From positions 434,001 to 498,000 of the forward strand of contig VZRR01011663.1 of NCBI GenBank assembly GCA_013398015.1: a stretch of 64,000 nt of DNA. The letters run 5' to 3'. Numbering within the stretch: the stretch's first letter is position 1; each line of letters opens with the position of its first letter. This document shows, piece after piece, positions 1-10,138 of this stretch. Source of the stretch: Oreocharis arfaki. Its lineage: Eukaryota > Chordata > Aves > Passeriformes > Paramythiidae. The position numbers were made by a program, and so were the translations under genes. The notes under the pieces are model-generated. The model was not told the origin of the DNA. It made no database searches and saw nothing but the letters and a program-made list of their open reading frames with translations.

Positions 1-2768
1 GAGCTCCAGCAGAATTTGTGAGATTTCATCCTCAGTATCAAGAAGTTAATGGGACACTTCCTCTTATACGATTCAACGGGGCACAGGTGAATCCTAAATT
101 CAAGCAGACCGATGTGTTGCAGTTGCTGTGGACATCATGTCCCATTCTTCCTGAGAAAGCAACACCTTTAAGCATCAAAGAGCAAGAGGGGAGTAGTCTT
201 GGTGCACAAGAGCAGCTTGAGCAAGTTTTAACTATGCTGAATGTTAATTTGGACCCTCCTCTGGACAAAGTTATCAATAACTGCAGGAACATATGCAATA
301 TAACAACTTTGGATGAGGACATGGTGAAAACTAGGGCCAAGGTCCTAAGAAGCATTTATGAGTTTCTTAGTACAGAGAAGAGGGAATTCCGCTTTCAGCT
401 TCGAGGAGTTTCTTTTGTAATGGTGGAAGAAGGTTGGAAGCTCCTAAAGCCTGAAGAAGTGGTAATAAATCTTGAGTATGAATCTGATTTTAAACCATAT
501 CTTTACAAACTTCCTTTAGAACTTGGTACTTTCCATCAGTTATTTAAACATTTGGGTACTGAAGACATTATTTCAACAAAGCAGTATGTTGAAGTTCTAG
601 GTCGCATATATAAGAGCTCAGAAGGAAAGCAGTTGGATCCTAATGAAATGCGTACAGTTAAAAGAGTCGTTTCAGGCCTGTTCAAAAGTCTTCAGAATGA
701 TTCTGTAAAGGTTAGGAATGACCTTGAGAATATGAGAGATTTTGCCCTTTACCTTCCTAGTCAAGACGGTAGGTTGGTAAAATCTAGTATCTTAGTTTTT
801 GATGATGCACCCCACTACAAAAGCAGAATCCAAGGTAACATTGGTGTGCAGATGCTTGTTGATCTTAGCCAGTGCTACTTAGGCAAGGACCATGGCTTTC
901 ACACTAAATTGATAATGTTATTCCCTCAGAAACTGAGGCCTCGCTTACTTAGCAGTATTCTTGAAGAACAGTTGGATGAGGAGTCTCCCAAAATTTGTCA
1001 GTTTGGAGCGTTATGTTCTTTGCAGGGAAGGTTACAGTTACTGTTGTCTTCCGAGCAATTCATCACAGGACTCATTAGGATTATGAAGCATGAAAATGAC
1101 AATGCTTTTCTGGCTAATGAAGAAAAAGCAATAAGACTTTGCAAAGCTTTGCGAGAAGGTTTGAAAGTTTCCTGTTTCGAGAAGTTGCAAACAACATTAA
1201 GAGTTAAGGGGTTTGCTCCTATTCCCCACAGCAAAAGTGAAACATTTGCTTTCTTAAAGAGGTATGGGAATGCAGTAATACTGCTTTACATACAGCATTC
1301 TGACAGCAAGGACATAAATTTCCTTTTAGCATTAGCCATGACCTTAAAATCTGCAACTGACAACTTGATTTCTGATACCTCATATTTAATTGCCATGCTG
1401 GGTTGTAACGATATTTATCGGATTAGTGAGAAGCTGGACAGTTTAGGAGTGAAGTATGACTCTTCTGAGCCATCAAAACTTGAACTACCAACACCTGGCA
1501 CTCCTATACCAGCTGAAATTCACTATACACTTCTTATGGATCCAATGAATGTATTTTATCCTGGTGAATATGTTGGTTACCTTGTTGATTCTGAAGGTGG
1601 TGATATATATGGATCATATCAGCCTACTTATACCTATGCAATCATTGTGCAAGAAGTAGAAAGAGAAGATGATGAAAGCCCCAGTTTTCTAGGGAAGATT
1701 TACCAGATTGATATTGGATATAGTGAATATAAAATAGTGAGCTCCCTTGACTTGTACAAATTTTCCAGACCAGAGGAAAGTTCTCAAGGTAGGGATAGCA
1801 CACCTACTACCCCAACCAGTCCTACAGAATTTCCAGCACATGGACCGAGGGCAATTCCGCCTATCTTCACTGGTAGAGAGAGCCACAAAACAATGTCCTC
1901 AAAACACCACTCTCCAAAAAAGATAAAGTCAAACTCATTGCCAGAAATACTAAGAGAAGTGACATCTGTGATTGAACAGGCTTGGAAGCTTCCAGAATCT
2001 GAAAGAAAAAAGATTATTAGGAGGCTGTATCTTAAATGGCATCCAGATAAAAATGCAGAGAATCTTGATATAGCTAATGAGGTTTTCAAACATTTACAGA
2101 ATGAGATTAACAGGATGGAAAAACAGGCCTTTATGGATCAAAATATGGACAGAGCCTCAAGAAGGCCTTTTTCATCCTCTGCTTCTCGATTTCAGTCAGA
2201 TAAATTTTCATTTCAGAGATTTTACACTTCATGGAATCAGGAAGCAACAAGCCACAAATCTGAAAGGCAACAGTACAAAGAGAAGTGTCCCTCTTCCACG
2301 GGGCCGTCTTACTCCCAACGCTTTTTCGTCCCACCTACATTCAGGTCCGTTGGCAATCCTGTGGAGGCACGTCGATGGCTTAGGCAGGCCCGAGCCAACT
2401 TTTCAGCTGCACGAAATGACCTTCATAAAAATGCTAATGAATGGGTGTGCTTTAAATGCTACCTTTCTACTAAACTAGCCTTGATTGCAGCTGACTACGC
2501 TGTGAAGGGCAAGTCAGACAAAGACGTAAAACCAGCAGCCCTTGCACAAAAAATAGAGGAGTACAGTCAGCAACTTGAAGGACTTTCAAATGATGTTCAG
2601 ACATTGGAGGCTTATGGAGTAGATAGCTTAAAAACTAGGTATCCTGACTTACTTCCTTTTCCACAGATTCCCAATGACAGGTTTACTTCAGAAGTTGCTA
2701 TGAGAGTGATGGAATGTACTGCTTGTATCATAATAAAACTTGAAAACTTCATACAACAAAAAGTATAA
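1..2768 (+). CDS. SACS: Sacsin, C-terminal 921 codons (partial, 5' end outside window)
   Basis: Sacsin is a very large cytoplasmic protein (about 4580 residues in human) with Hsp90-like repeats and co-chaperone modules; loss causes spastic ataxia ARSACS in humans. The frame is open from position 3 to the TAA at 2766-2768, with no start: the GTG at 18 is an internal Val, because the frame continues upstream to the window edge. Seen in order: a long conserved region (codons 1-590); a Ser/Thr/Pro-rich linker with TPTTPTSPTEF (about nt 1800-1830); a J domain (about nt 1938-2109) with the intact HPD triad at 2040-2048, needed to stimulate Hsp70 ATPase; and a C-terminal HEPN domain (about nt 2352-2750) containing ARRWLRQARANFSAARNDL, a dimerising, nucleotide-binding module in sacsin. 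The protein ends in QQKV, as in mammals. No frameshift or stop breaks it. It is consistent with the known giant terminal exon, since no splice site is needed. Identification rests on recognised near-identity to mammalian sacsin. Confidence 0.98.
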   Translation, partial: APAEFVRFHPQYQEVNGTLPLIRFNGAQVNPKFKQTDVLQLLWTSCPILPEKATPLSIKEQEGSSLGAQEQLEQVLTMLNVNLDPPLDKVINNCRNICNITTLDEDMVKTRAKVLRSIYEFLSTEKREFRFQLRGVSFVMVEEGWKLLKPEEVVINLEYESDFKPYLYKLPLELGTFHQLFKHLGTEDIISTKQYVEVLGRIYKSSEGKQLDPNEMRTVKRVVSGLFKSLQNDSVKVRNDLENMRDFALYLPSQDGRLVKSSILVFDDAPHYKSRIQGNIGVQMLVDLSQCYLGKDHGFHTKLIMLFPQKLRPRLLSSILEEQLDEESPKICQFGALCSLQGRLQLLLSSEQFITGLIRIMKHENDNAFLANEEKAIRLCKALREGLKVSCFEKLQTTLRVKGFAPIPHSKSETFAFLKRYGNAVILLYIQHSDSKDINFLLALAMTLKSATDNLISDTSYLIAMLGCNDIYRISEKLDSLGVKYDSSEPSKLELPTPGTPIPAEIHYTLLMDPMNVFYPGEYVGYLVDSEGGDIYGSYQPTYTYAIIVQEVEREDDESPSFLGKIYQIDIGYSEYKIVSSLDLYKFSRPEESSQGRDSTPTTPTSPTEFPAHGPRAIPPIFTGRESHKTMSSKHHSPKKIKSNSLPEILREVTSVIEQAWKLPESERKKIIRRLYLKWHPDKNAENLDIANEVFKHLQNEINRMEKQAFMDQNMDRASRRPFSSSASRFQSDKFSFQRFYTSWNQEATSHKSERQQYKEKCPSSTGPSYSQRFFVPPTFRSVGNPVEARRWLRQARANFSAARNDLHKNANEWVCFKCYLSTKLALIAADYAVKGKSDKDVKPAALAQKIEEYSQQLEGLSNDVQTLEAYGVDSLKTRYPDLLPFPQIPNDRFTSEVAMRVMECTACIIIKLENFIQQKV

Positions 2769-3689
2769 ACGATTTTAAGAGGTTGGGGCACTGTTTTGTC
2801 AAGAGTTTAGGTGTTTCATGTGACGGAATACAAATGCAATTGTGCAGATTATGGAACGTCCAAGAGGTTACATGGTGCCAAGCAGTTTAGAAGTGTAGTG
2901 CACAAAGGTGGATGGTACCAAGGTACTTAGAACTGAAATTTACTTAAATGGGATTTTTTTCTTAACTGAGCCTGCTGTTAAGCAAACTGTAAAACCTGAA
3001 TATTTTTTAGAATTTGCAAGGAAATTGAGCTGCAAAAATTAGATGTATGCACAACATTGTGATTAATTGGCATATTATTGAACTGCACTTTATATAACCA
3101 AAGCTTAGCTTTCTGTTAGATGAAGCCTGTAATTATAACTCCTAATTAGATTTATTTCATTTAATGTAATGTTTCTGAAAGGGTAATGTCAGTTTTCAAT
3201 GTACTAATCTTAAGACTGGACACACAATGAAATGGGAGATGGGGTAGAAGTTAAACTAACTTTGGAGGTACTACTCCAAAGCATATCTATATTCTTTTGT
3301 GTTCTGTGGACATTCATGTCACTCATAGTAATACTCTTATCAGCTGGATCTGATTATAAATTTGCCACATCACATCGTAAACATTTAAAGGATAGTTTAG
3401 TACCTATAAACTAGTACAGTTATTTTAATGCTGAATAATGATACTTGATTTAACATGCCACATCATGTCATGCATTGATTGCATTTACTTTATTATAAAA
3501 TAATGAAGTATTTAATTTACTTTTTTTTTAGAGCCTCTCATCTTTTGTTTAATGAAAAATGCATGTGGATGATATAAAATCTGTGAACATTATTATATGG
3601 TGTTTTATGATTTCTTTTTGAACACCAAAACTCAGTTTTCAGATGTCTAAATGCTTGAGTTTCTTTTTTTCCCCATGTGTGTGCCTTTG

Positions 3690-3711
3690 TGTGTGTACAT
3701 ATATATATATT
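3690..3711. repeat. GT/TA simple repeat in SACS 3' UTR
   Basis: Short (GT)n tract running into (AT)n; likely a polymorphic microsatellite. No function can be inferred. Confidence 0.7.
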
Positions 3712-3948
3712 TTTCCACAAACATTGGTAATAGTACAATTCAGTAACTCATTTTTTGTGTACACAGAGCACTGTTTTTTGTTACATGTTTAAAGGTGCTG
3801 CAATGTAATGCTGGTTTTATTTTGTTATTCACTACAGCCCTTGAGAAATCTGATTATTAGTTCACACTCTTTCTTTTATAGTTTGTAATACTTTTGGTAA
3901 TGTCATGCAGTATGTTCAACAGTAGCTTTTTGTAAAAAAAATTTAAAA

Positions 3949-3954
3949 AATAAA
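3949..3954 (+). terminator. SACS: Candidate SACS poly(A) signal AATAAA (proximal)
   Basis: AATAAA in an A-rich run about 1.18 kb after the stop codon. The distance suits the 3' UTR length I recall for mammalian SACS, but the A-rich context makes chance occurrence possible and no clear GT-rich downstream element follows at once. Confidence 0.4.
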
Positions 3955-4154
3955 AAATGAGGATAATGCTAAATGGAAGGATTTTTCTTAGCTGGATCAG
4001 CCACATTAAACATAAATGTTAAACATTTTCCAGTGGCATGCTGTTCCAATTGTCTACTTGACAGCACAGTGAAACTGCAATTTAACTTACAGAATACAAA
4101 GGAAAATAAACCAACAGCAAGCTTGCAGGGGTGGTACAGCTGTGATAGTGTTGT

Positions 4155-4167
4155 AATAAAAAATAAA
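4155..4167 (+). terminator. SACS: Candidate SACS poly(A) signals, two overlapping AATAAA
   Basis: Two AATAAA hexamers (4155-4160 and 4162-4167) lie about 1.39 kb after the stop. A stretch rich in T and G (about 4178-4200) follows at the spacing expected of a downstream element, which makes this the best-formed site. Later hexamers at 4310, 4546 and 4590 could be alternative ends. Confidence 0.45.
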
Positions 4168-4200
4168 AACTCACAGTGAGGTCTGCTTCAGTTTTGAGTA

Positions 4201-7200
4201 AATTATAAAGGCCTTGTTCTCAAAGAAATGTGATGTTTGAAAAATGATACTGCTTCTGATTGTGGAGCCCTATTATTATTTCTGCTATTAAATTAAGTGC
4301 CATAAATGTAATAAAGAAAAATGCAAACATATATTTCAGTCCGATGTGTTTTGGTTTTATAATGCAGGCTAACTTTACATATTATTTGAAGCTTTTATAT
4401 AGCTAAATACACAATCTTTTTTTGATTAATTCTAAATAATTGTACAAATATTAAAATACTGTTGAAAAGGAAACATGCTTTTTTCTTGCAATTACAAATG
4501 TTTGCAGTTTTCTCAAAGAAATTGTACATTTTGCTGATTTTTTGCAATAAATAGCATGTAAGTAAAACACAAATCCCGGTGTGCCATGAAATAAATCAGT
4601 TTAGTTAATTCCCTGTGTTTTAAAAATAGATTCCTTCATGGTTCTTGCTTCGTGCATTAAGTCAGATGAATAGTATTCAGGGTAAGCAAAATACTTGAAA
4701 AGGAAACAGTTCTCATGCTTTTCATTTTAAATGGAGCTAAAACATAAGGTATCATGGCAGCATGCAAAAGTGTAACAGGAGCACCATGAGCTCTTGAGGA
4801 AGAAAATCTTCTAAGTGTGTAACTGTGTTTTATAAGCAACTTATGTTGCCCTGCCAGTATTATTATTATGAACTGTTAAAATGGCTGTGCAGAACCGCTA
4901 AACTATTCTGTTGTAATTATTTTGTTTATTTTGTATATATTGTTCAGCACTGACACTGTAAGAAAGAAAATGGTCCCAGTTCTTAGGAAGTGAATGGCCT
5001 GAAGCAATTTTAAATACTGAACCAAGCTGAGAAAGAAAACTTGAAAGACACAGAAAAACTAATTTATTCTGTTATTCCTGAATTGAAACTAACAATAAAA
5101 TTTACATATGGTTGCAGAGAGACAGGCAAGAGTGGTGTCTCAGTTGGAAGTCTCTTAGTTTCTTATTTGCTTAACTCACTGTAACAGCTAGCCTAAATAA
5201 AGAGGCTTTGTGAGACCAGGAAACCATATTCTGATAGAACATGATTTTGGAAGTACCATTTAATTCCTGATTAAAAATAAAAACAAATAAATAAAATACT
5301 TAATTGATTCTTCCTTTTGGCTCAGCTGGGAGACTTGGCAATGTATCTAAGTCAGGTATGGAAGCTTAGAACAGTTAGGATGTGATGATTCTGTAATAAC
5401 GGTCTGTAGAAGTAAATGACAGCATGTAGGTTCCACAAAAATACATTTAACAAGTAATTCTGCACATTAAGCGAGTTCTCAATGGAAAAAAAGTCTTTTC
5501 ATTCAGGTCTTTCTCCTACCTTCCGCAGGTACCAGGAGTTTATATAGGAAAAGCAGCTTCAGTAGTCTTGTCTCCCAAGATTACAGTTGAGGAGTTTAAC
5601 AAAAAGTCAGTGGTATAGGAAGCTGATTTAACTATACATCAGGCACCTTGAATCTAAGGAGCTGCATTTGGAATAAGCCTTGACAGGCTTGTTACTATCT
5701 TCTTGTGCTTTAATAGCTTTCCTCTCAAAAAATGGCAAACACAGCTATTCTAAAAAGCACTGGACACTTGCCTCAGCAATTAGTGACAAGAAAAATACTG
5801 TTTGTTTGTTTGTTTGCGGGGTTTTTTGTTCTTTTTTGTTAAGGAAATGGATTTTTTGTGTAGCTGACTACCAGAAGAAAAATAAATGGTTTGTTGTGTA
5901 AAAAATGCAGTTTTGCAAGATTTGTACTCAGATCATTATCAGTAAAGTTACTGTAATGATTTGTGAAATAGGATTTAAAACTTGCTATAAGGATTGCATT
6001 CACTTGGTATGGGTATACCTGGGCTGCTTTAAACAAGGCTGTAATTAAATCTATTGTAATTTCTCCAATTAAAGTAGAGGAGGGTAGTACCACCTTTGAG
6101 ATTTTCTCTTGCTGTATCTAAACTCTGAGAAAGGCTGGACTGGTCTTGGGGAACAAAGACAGAACTAATAGTTCAAAAATAATTAAACCTGGCAGCGAAA
6201 GTAAATGTTTTCATTTGAAGAAGACACACATTTTTGTCACATGAGGGGATTTGTCAATGAATTTTTAATCAAAACTGTTTATCTTTGGTTTGTTTTCTGG
6301 ATGATTAATTCAGTAGCACTGGCATAATTTCTTTGTTTCCTTTCATCTACTATTGATTAAGACAAAGGAATTCTAGATGTCCAATGAAACCTAATTGTAA
6401 AGCATTTTCTAAATCCTGTAAAGTACATTTTTAGTTGGGACCAAGACTTTTGTTCATATTTTTAAATAACATACATTTCACATTCTTAGTCTTGGAAAAA
6501 TAATTTTGTTTTAAAAATGAAAACATTCATTTAAGCTGTGTTTCATTTGAATACAAAAGGAGAACGAGACTTTTCAAAATGTATAAAGTTTATTCATGAA
6601 CTCAGTTCCCAATTCTTCCAATTTCCTTTTGCATAAAGCTATATAAAGATAAACAAATGTAAATACTAAAGGGCTGTGAAATGGAAACAAAAATGCTTGT
6701 GTTTGGGCAATCACCAGTGAAGTTTTACTGTAATTTTTCCACTGTGTAACAATTGCAACCAATTACAAGAACTGCTGTAAATAATTCTTTTCGAGGGAGT
6801 AAATACGCAAACAAATCAGTTCACTATGCTGGTAGTGATTTTTTTCTCTTCTCCATTTGGATAATACTTTTGGAAATAAACTAGAGAACTGCATACTCTC
6901 ACTTCCCTGTGCCATAATTTTCTGTTAATCTCTAACTATTTACTGAAGTTTGATTCAAGTAGAAACAGTAATTTTGAAGTATTAGAGACGTATAGACATA
7001 CAAATGGAGATACCAGAAATGATAATTTAGTGATGTATGAGCTATATTAACAGCAATTCAGATTGTAGCATCAGCTGATTACACTCTGGTAATTTTAGCA
7101 TAAATTTTGTTTCTCTACTAACCACACCTAAAAGAAAAAAACTATTCAGTGACAAGATGTTGCCATTCATGCTTTAAAAAATGTACACAACTTCTACACT

Positions 7201-9679
7201 GCAACAATCCTTCTGATGTCAATGTTGTAGCATAATGAAAAGCAGACTGAAATTTAAGCACGGAAAAGGGTCAGGTTGGTGATTTGGGTGATGGCAGCAG
7301 TCAGGGTACAGCAGACCTCTTTAGTTTTCGGTACTACTTAGAATCAACCTGTGAACTGAAGCATGTCCAGAAGGTTTATCTCCACCAGAAAGGTGGTAGT
7401 TATTGCAGTGTCTAAATGAGGTGCCGTAATGCTTAGCAGTGTTACCAGCCAAGGGACTGCACCCTGACTTCCCTAGCTGTTTAGGGGTCAGGTGATTCTT
7501 GCCTGGAAAGCCACAGTTCACTCCCTTGCTCTGAATTAACTGGCAAATCACATTTGAAAATGTGCCTCCAAAACAACTTAAAATGTGTAACTAAAAATGC
7601 TGTGCTTCCATTGCCAGCAGAACAAGCAGATTGTAACTATCTTGCAGTATCTGGCTAACATTTAGGGATTAGATTAGGTGAATGATTTGTTTGATACCCC
7701 ATGGAAGTGGGCATATGTTCCTCGATGTCAGAACAATGGCTGAAATTAAGGACCCAAGTCCCAGTTTTGCTGTTAATACTACACCTATTTGAGACTGGTG
7801 ACATTACAGTTCTCCAAGTTACTTGTAGCAGCAGTTTTTAGGTATCTGGCACATGCAAGAGTATTTGCTGACCTTTATTTTAATACTCATGCTTTCTATC
7901 CAATGAGTAAGCTAAGTCTGCTCTTATTTTGGTTTGTAAAATGTTGTGCATGGAGATGGAACCACCTAAACTGACTTAAAAGGAATAGTGAAGACAGGTT
8001 TCTGTTAAAGTGTGCCTCAGCTGAGGGAAGCATTTTTGTTGTAGAGACAGATGTAATTTTGAGATGCAGTTGTGGAGATAAACATTTCTCTCCTTATGGC
8101 CAACAGCCTTGGACTCACTCCTGAAGACAGGAGTAAGTTAGTGAATCTAAGCCCAAGAAAAGGGAATTTCAGATATGGAAGACGTGTGGCTTCCTACTTG
8201 TCCTTTAGGCAGTGCAACAGCAATTGGAGCACTCTCCAGGTAACATGTGAAACCTTGCTTCACTCACTTAAGCTCACCTTAAGTGTTTCCTACTTGTGCC
8301 ATTGAAGCTCTTTGAGTTTGCACTTATTGCTGAGGGCTCCACCCTGCTGCTGAAGGGCAGTTTCAGCTCTATGCATCAGACTCTTGGAGAAATTGCAAAG
8401 GCAGCCCTTAAAGCAGGGACTGCCCTGGGCTTTACCACAATAATAGTGGAAAATGTTAACTAGGGACTCTTTCTCAGGTCAGGCTTTTGTGTATACCTGG
8501 GATCTCCTCCAAGTGTTGGTTTTCTTCCCTTGTTCACCAGAGCTGAAGTAGCAAGTTTTTAAAAAGTTAGTAATTATTTTGTTCTGATTCTCCTAAGGAG
8601 CATGATTACTTTTTTTCCAAAAGGTGGATATTCGTGGTTTACTAACACTTTGGCTTAAAATCCTTCTGTAAATAGACACCAAGGCACTATGTGGTAGCTC
8701 CTTCCTGGATAATAAGGTCATCCAGTATATACAAATCAGCATTAAAGGAATTCAAAGCCCATGAGGTTTAAACAACAGACTACTAAATACAAATCTTGCT
8801 ACCCAGAGGTGTGCAAACAATTTATTTGTGTTCAGTGCAACACTGTACAGGGGAACGGTTCTGCAGTTGTGTTTCTTTACAAGGCCAATAAACAGTTTGT
8901 CAGCTCTGGTGAGCATTTATTTTGTATCCAAAGTCCTAATGTAAAAAATAATGAAGAGCAGTTTTACTCTCTCTGTTTGTGATGGAGTCCCACTCTGACA
9001 GGATCAGAAATACCAGTCAACAGGTGCAGATGGAAATGAAATATTCCTCTAAACTGAAATCTGTGGGCTGCGTAAGAGGATTTTTTCCCACTGCCCAAGT
9101 AGTTCCTTGTGTCAGACAATCTGAAGATACATTTTTTTTTTCTTTTTACTAGTCCAGCTGGCACAACAGATTGCCTTGTTGAATTAGCATGTCCTAAAAT
9201 AAAAGAGGGTTTAAATGAATATGATGGTACAGGCAGTAGAACAAACAATTGCTATTATAAAATACACTAACATATTTCTCTGTTGTACAGTGAATGGATT
9301 TGAGACACAGGGAGGCCTTAATGACATCTGGAGCTTTTTGCATTAGTTATTTTTATATGAATCTCAGTAAAAAGCTAATCAGCATATATGTTGCCAAATT
9401 AAAATAGAAAGCCATTAGCAAATTAACACCTTTTACACAGAACTTATACAAATACCGCATTTTTCTGTCTTGTGTTATTGCAAGAACAAAATTGCATAGA
9501 CCATTTGCTGGCACTTTCTGAATTCTCCAAATAATGCTTTGCCTTACAAATAATTCAAGTAGTTGCCTCAATTTAATTTCACCCACTAAAACAGTAAGTG
9601 TTTACATGTAGTGAGAGAAAAACCCACGGATCTCAAAAATATGAACAATGACATAAACATCTGACTGAATAATAGTTTA
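4201..9679. other. Convergent intergenic spacer between SACS and SGCG
   Basis: About 5.5 kb of AT-rich sequence. Only short open frames (under 100 codons) occur and none resembles a known protein. I see no CR1 tail, LTR, tRNA or other RNA gene. The left part (to about 4.6 kb) may be alternative SACS 3' UTR and the right part may be alternative SGCG 3' UTR, since a minus-strand AATAAA also occurs at 8916-8921. Otherwise I see nothing in it. Confidence 0.7.
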
Positions 9680-9964
9680 GCAAGGAAACATATTTGTTTT
9701 ATTTTTTTATGCTCTCTGTAAGGCTGTTTTCCAAGTGTTACTAACAAAACATGTAATTTGATTCAAGTCATTCTTCTGAAGTGGAAATGTCATTTGTGCT
9801 CTTCTTCCCCTTACACCCTGTATTCCAGAATCGTAGATGCAGATTTGTTTCCTAAATTGAAGTACTTTGTTTTTAAAATGCTGAAAAATATGCTTTCAGT
9901 AATGCTCTTCAGCAGTAATACAAAACTCAGATGCGCAAGGGGATGTGCGGCCTTTTCGGGTGCC
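9680..9964 (-). other. SGCG: SGCG 3' untranslated region (end approximate)
   Basis: Sequence downstream of the SGCG stop on the minus strand, ending about 15-20 nt past the nearest AATAAA (9698-9703). If that signal is not used the UTR is longer, perhaps to the AATAAA at 8916-8921. Confidence 0.5.
9698..9703 (-). terminator. SGCG: Candidate SGCG poly(A) signal AATAAA
   Basis: Minus-strand AATAAA (TTTATT on the plus strand) about 260 nt after the SGCG stop, the first canonical hexamer downstream. The use of this site over more distal ones is inferred. Confidence 0.5.
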
Positions 9965-10138
9965 TCACTGGCAGACCCGGCTGTATTCTTGGCAAGTGGA
10001 GCCCACGCCGGCCACTGACAAGTAGAGCTTTCCATCTGGACACACGCAGATTTCATAGAGCCCCTGAGAAATCCCGGATCCACCCCTTGCACCCTCAGGC
10101 AACTTGGGCAGTAGCACAGTTTCAGCATCGAGCAAAAG
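9965..10138 (-). CDS. SGCG: SGCG exon 8 (last coding exon, codons 235-291 and stop)
   Basis: Begins after a pyrimidine-rich acceptor ending in ACACAG and runs 174 nt to TGA at 9965-9967. It encodes LLLDAETVLLPK, then a variable Gly/Ser-rich stretch, then the conserved block LYEICVCPDGKLYLSVAGV and the terminal cysteines. Cys265, 267, 283 and 290 form the EGF-like cysteine cluster typical of beta/gamma/delta-sarcoglycans and important for folding. The exon is GC-richer than the flanking introns. The protein ends VCQ where I recall ICL in human. Confidence 0.96.
   Translation of the reverse strand, partial: LLLDAETVLLPKLPEGARGGSGISQGLYEICVCPDGKLYLSVAGVGSTCQEYSRVCQ

Larger units (their letters stand above)
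2769..4200 (+). other. SACS: SACS 3' untranslated region (end approximate)
   Basis: AT-rich sequence directly after the sacsin stop, with no continuing reading frame and no recognised repeat apart from a short GT/TA simple repeat near 3690. The right end is uncertain: poly(A) signals occur at 3949, 4155 and 4162, with further ones at 4310, 4546 and 4590. The limit given here is a guess based on the first cluster followed by a T/G-rich stretch. Transcript ends would settle it. Confidence 0.6.

Noticed and set aside
18..20. GTG as a start codon for the sacsin frame
   Set aside because: The frame stays open upstream to position 3 with residues that match sacsin; this is an internal Val and the real start lies far outside the window.
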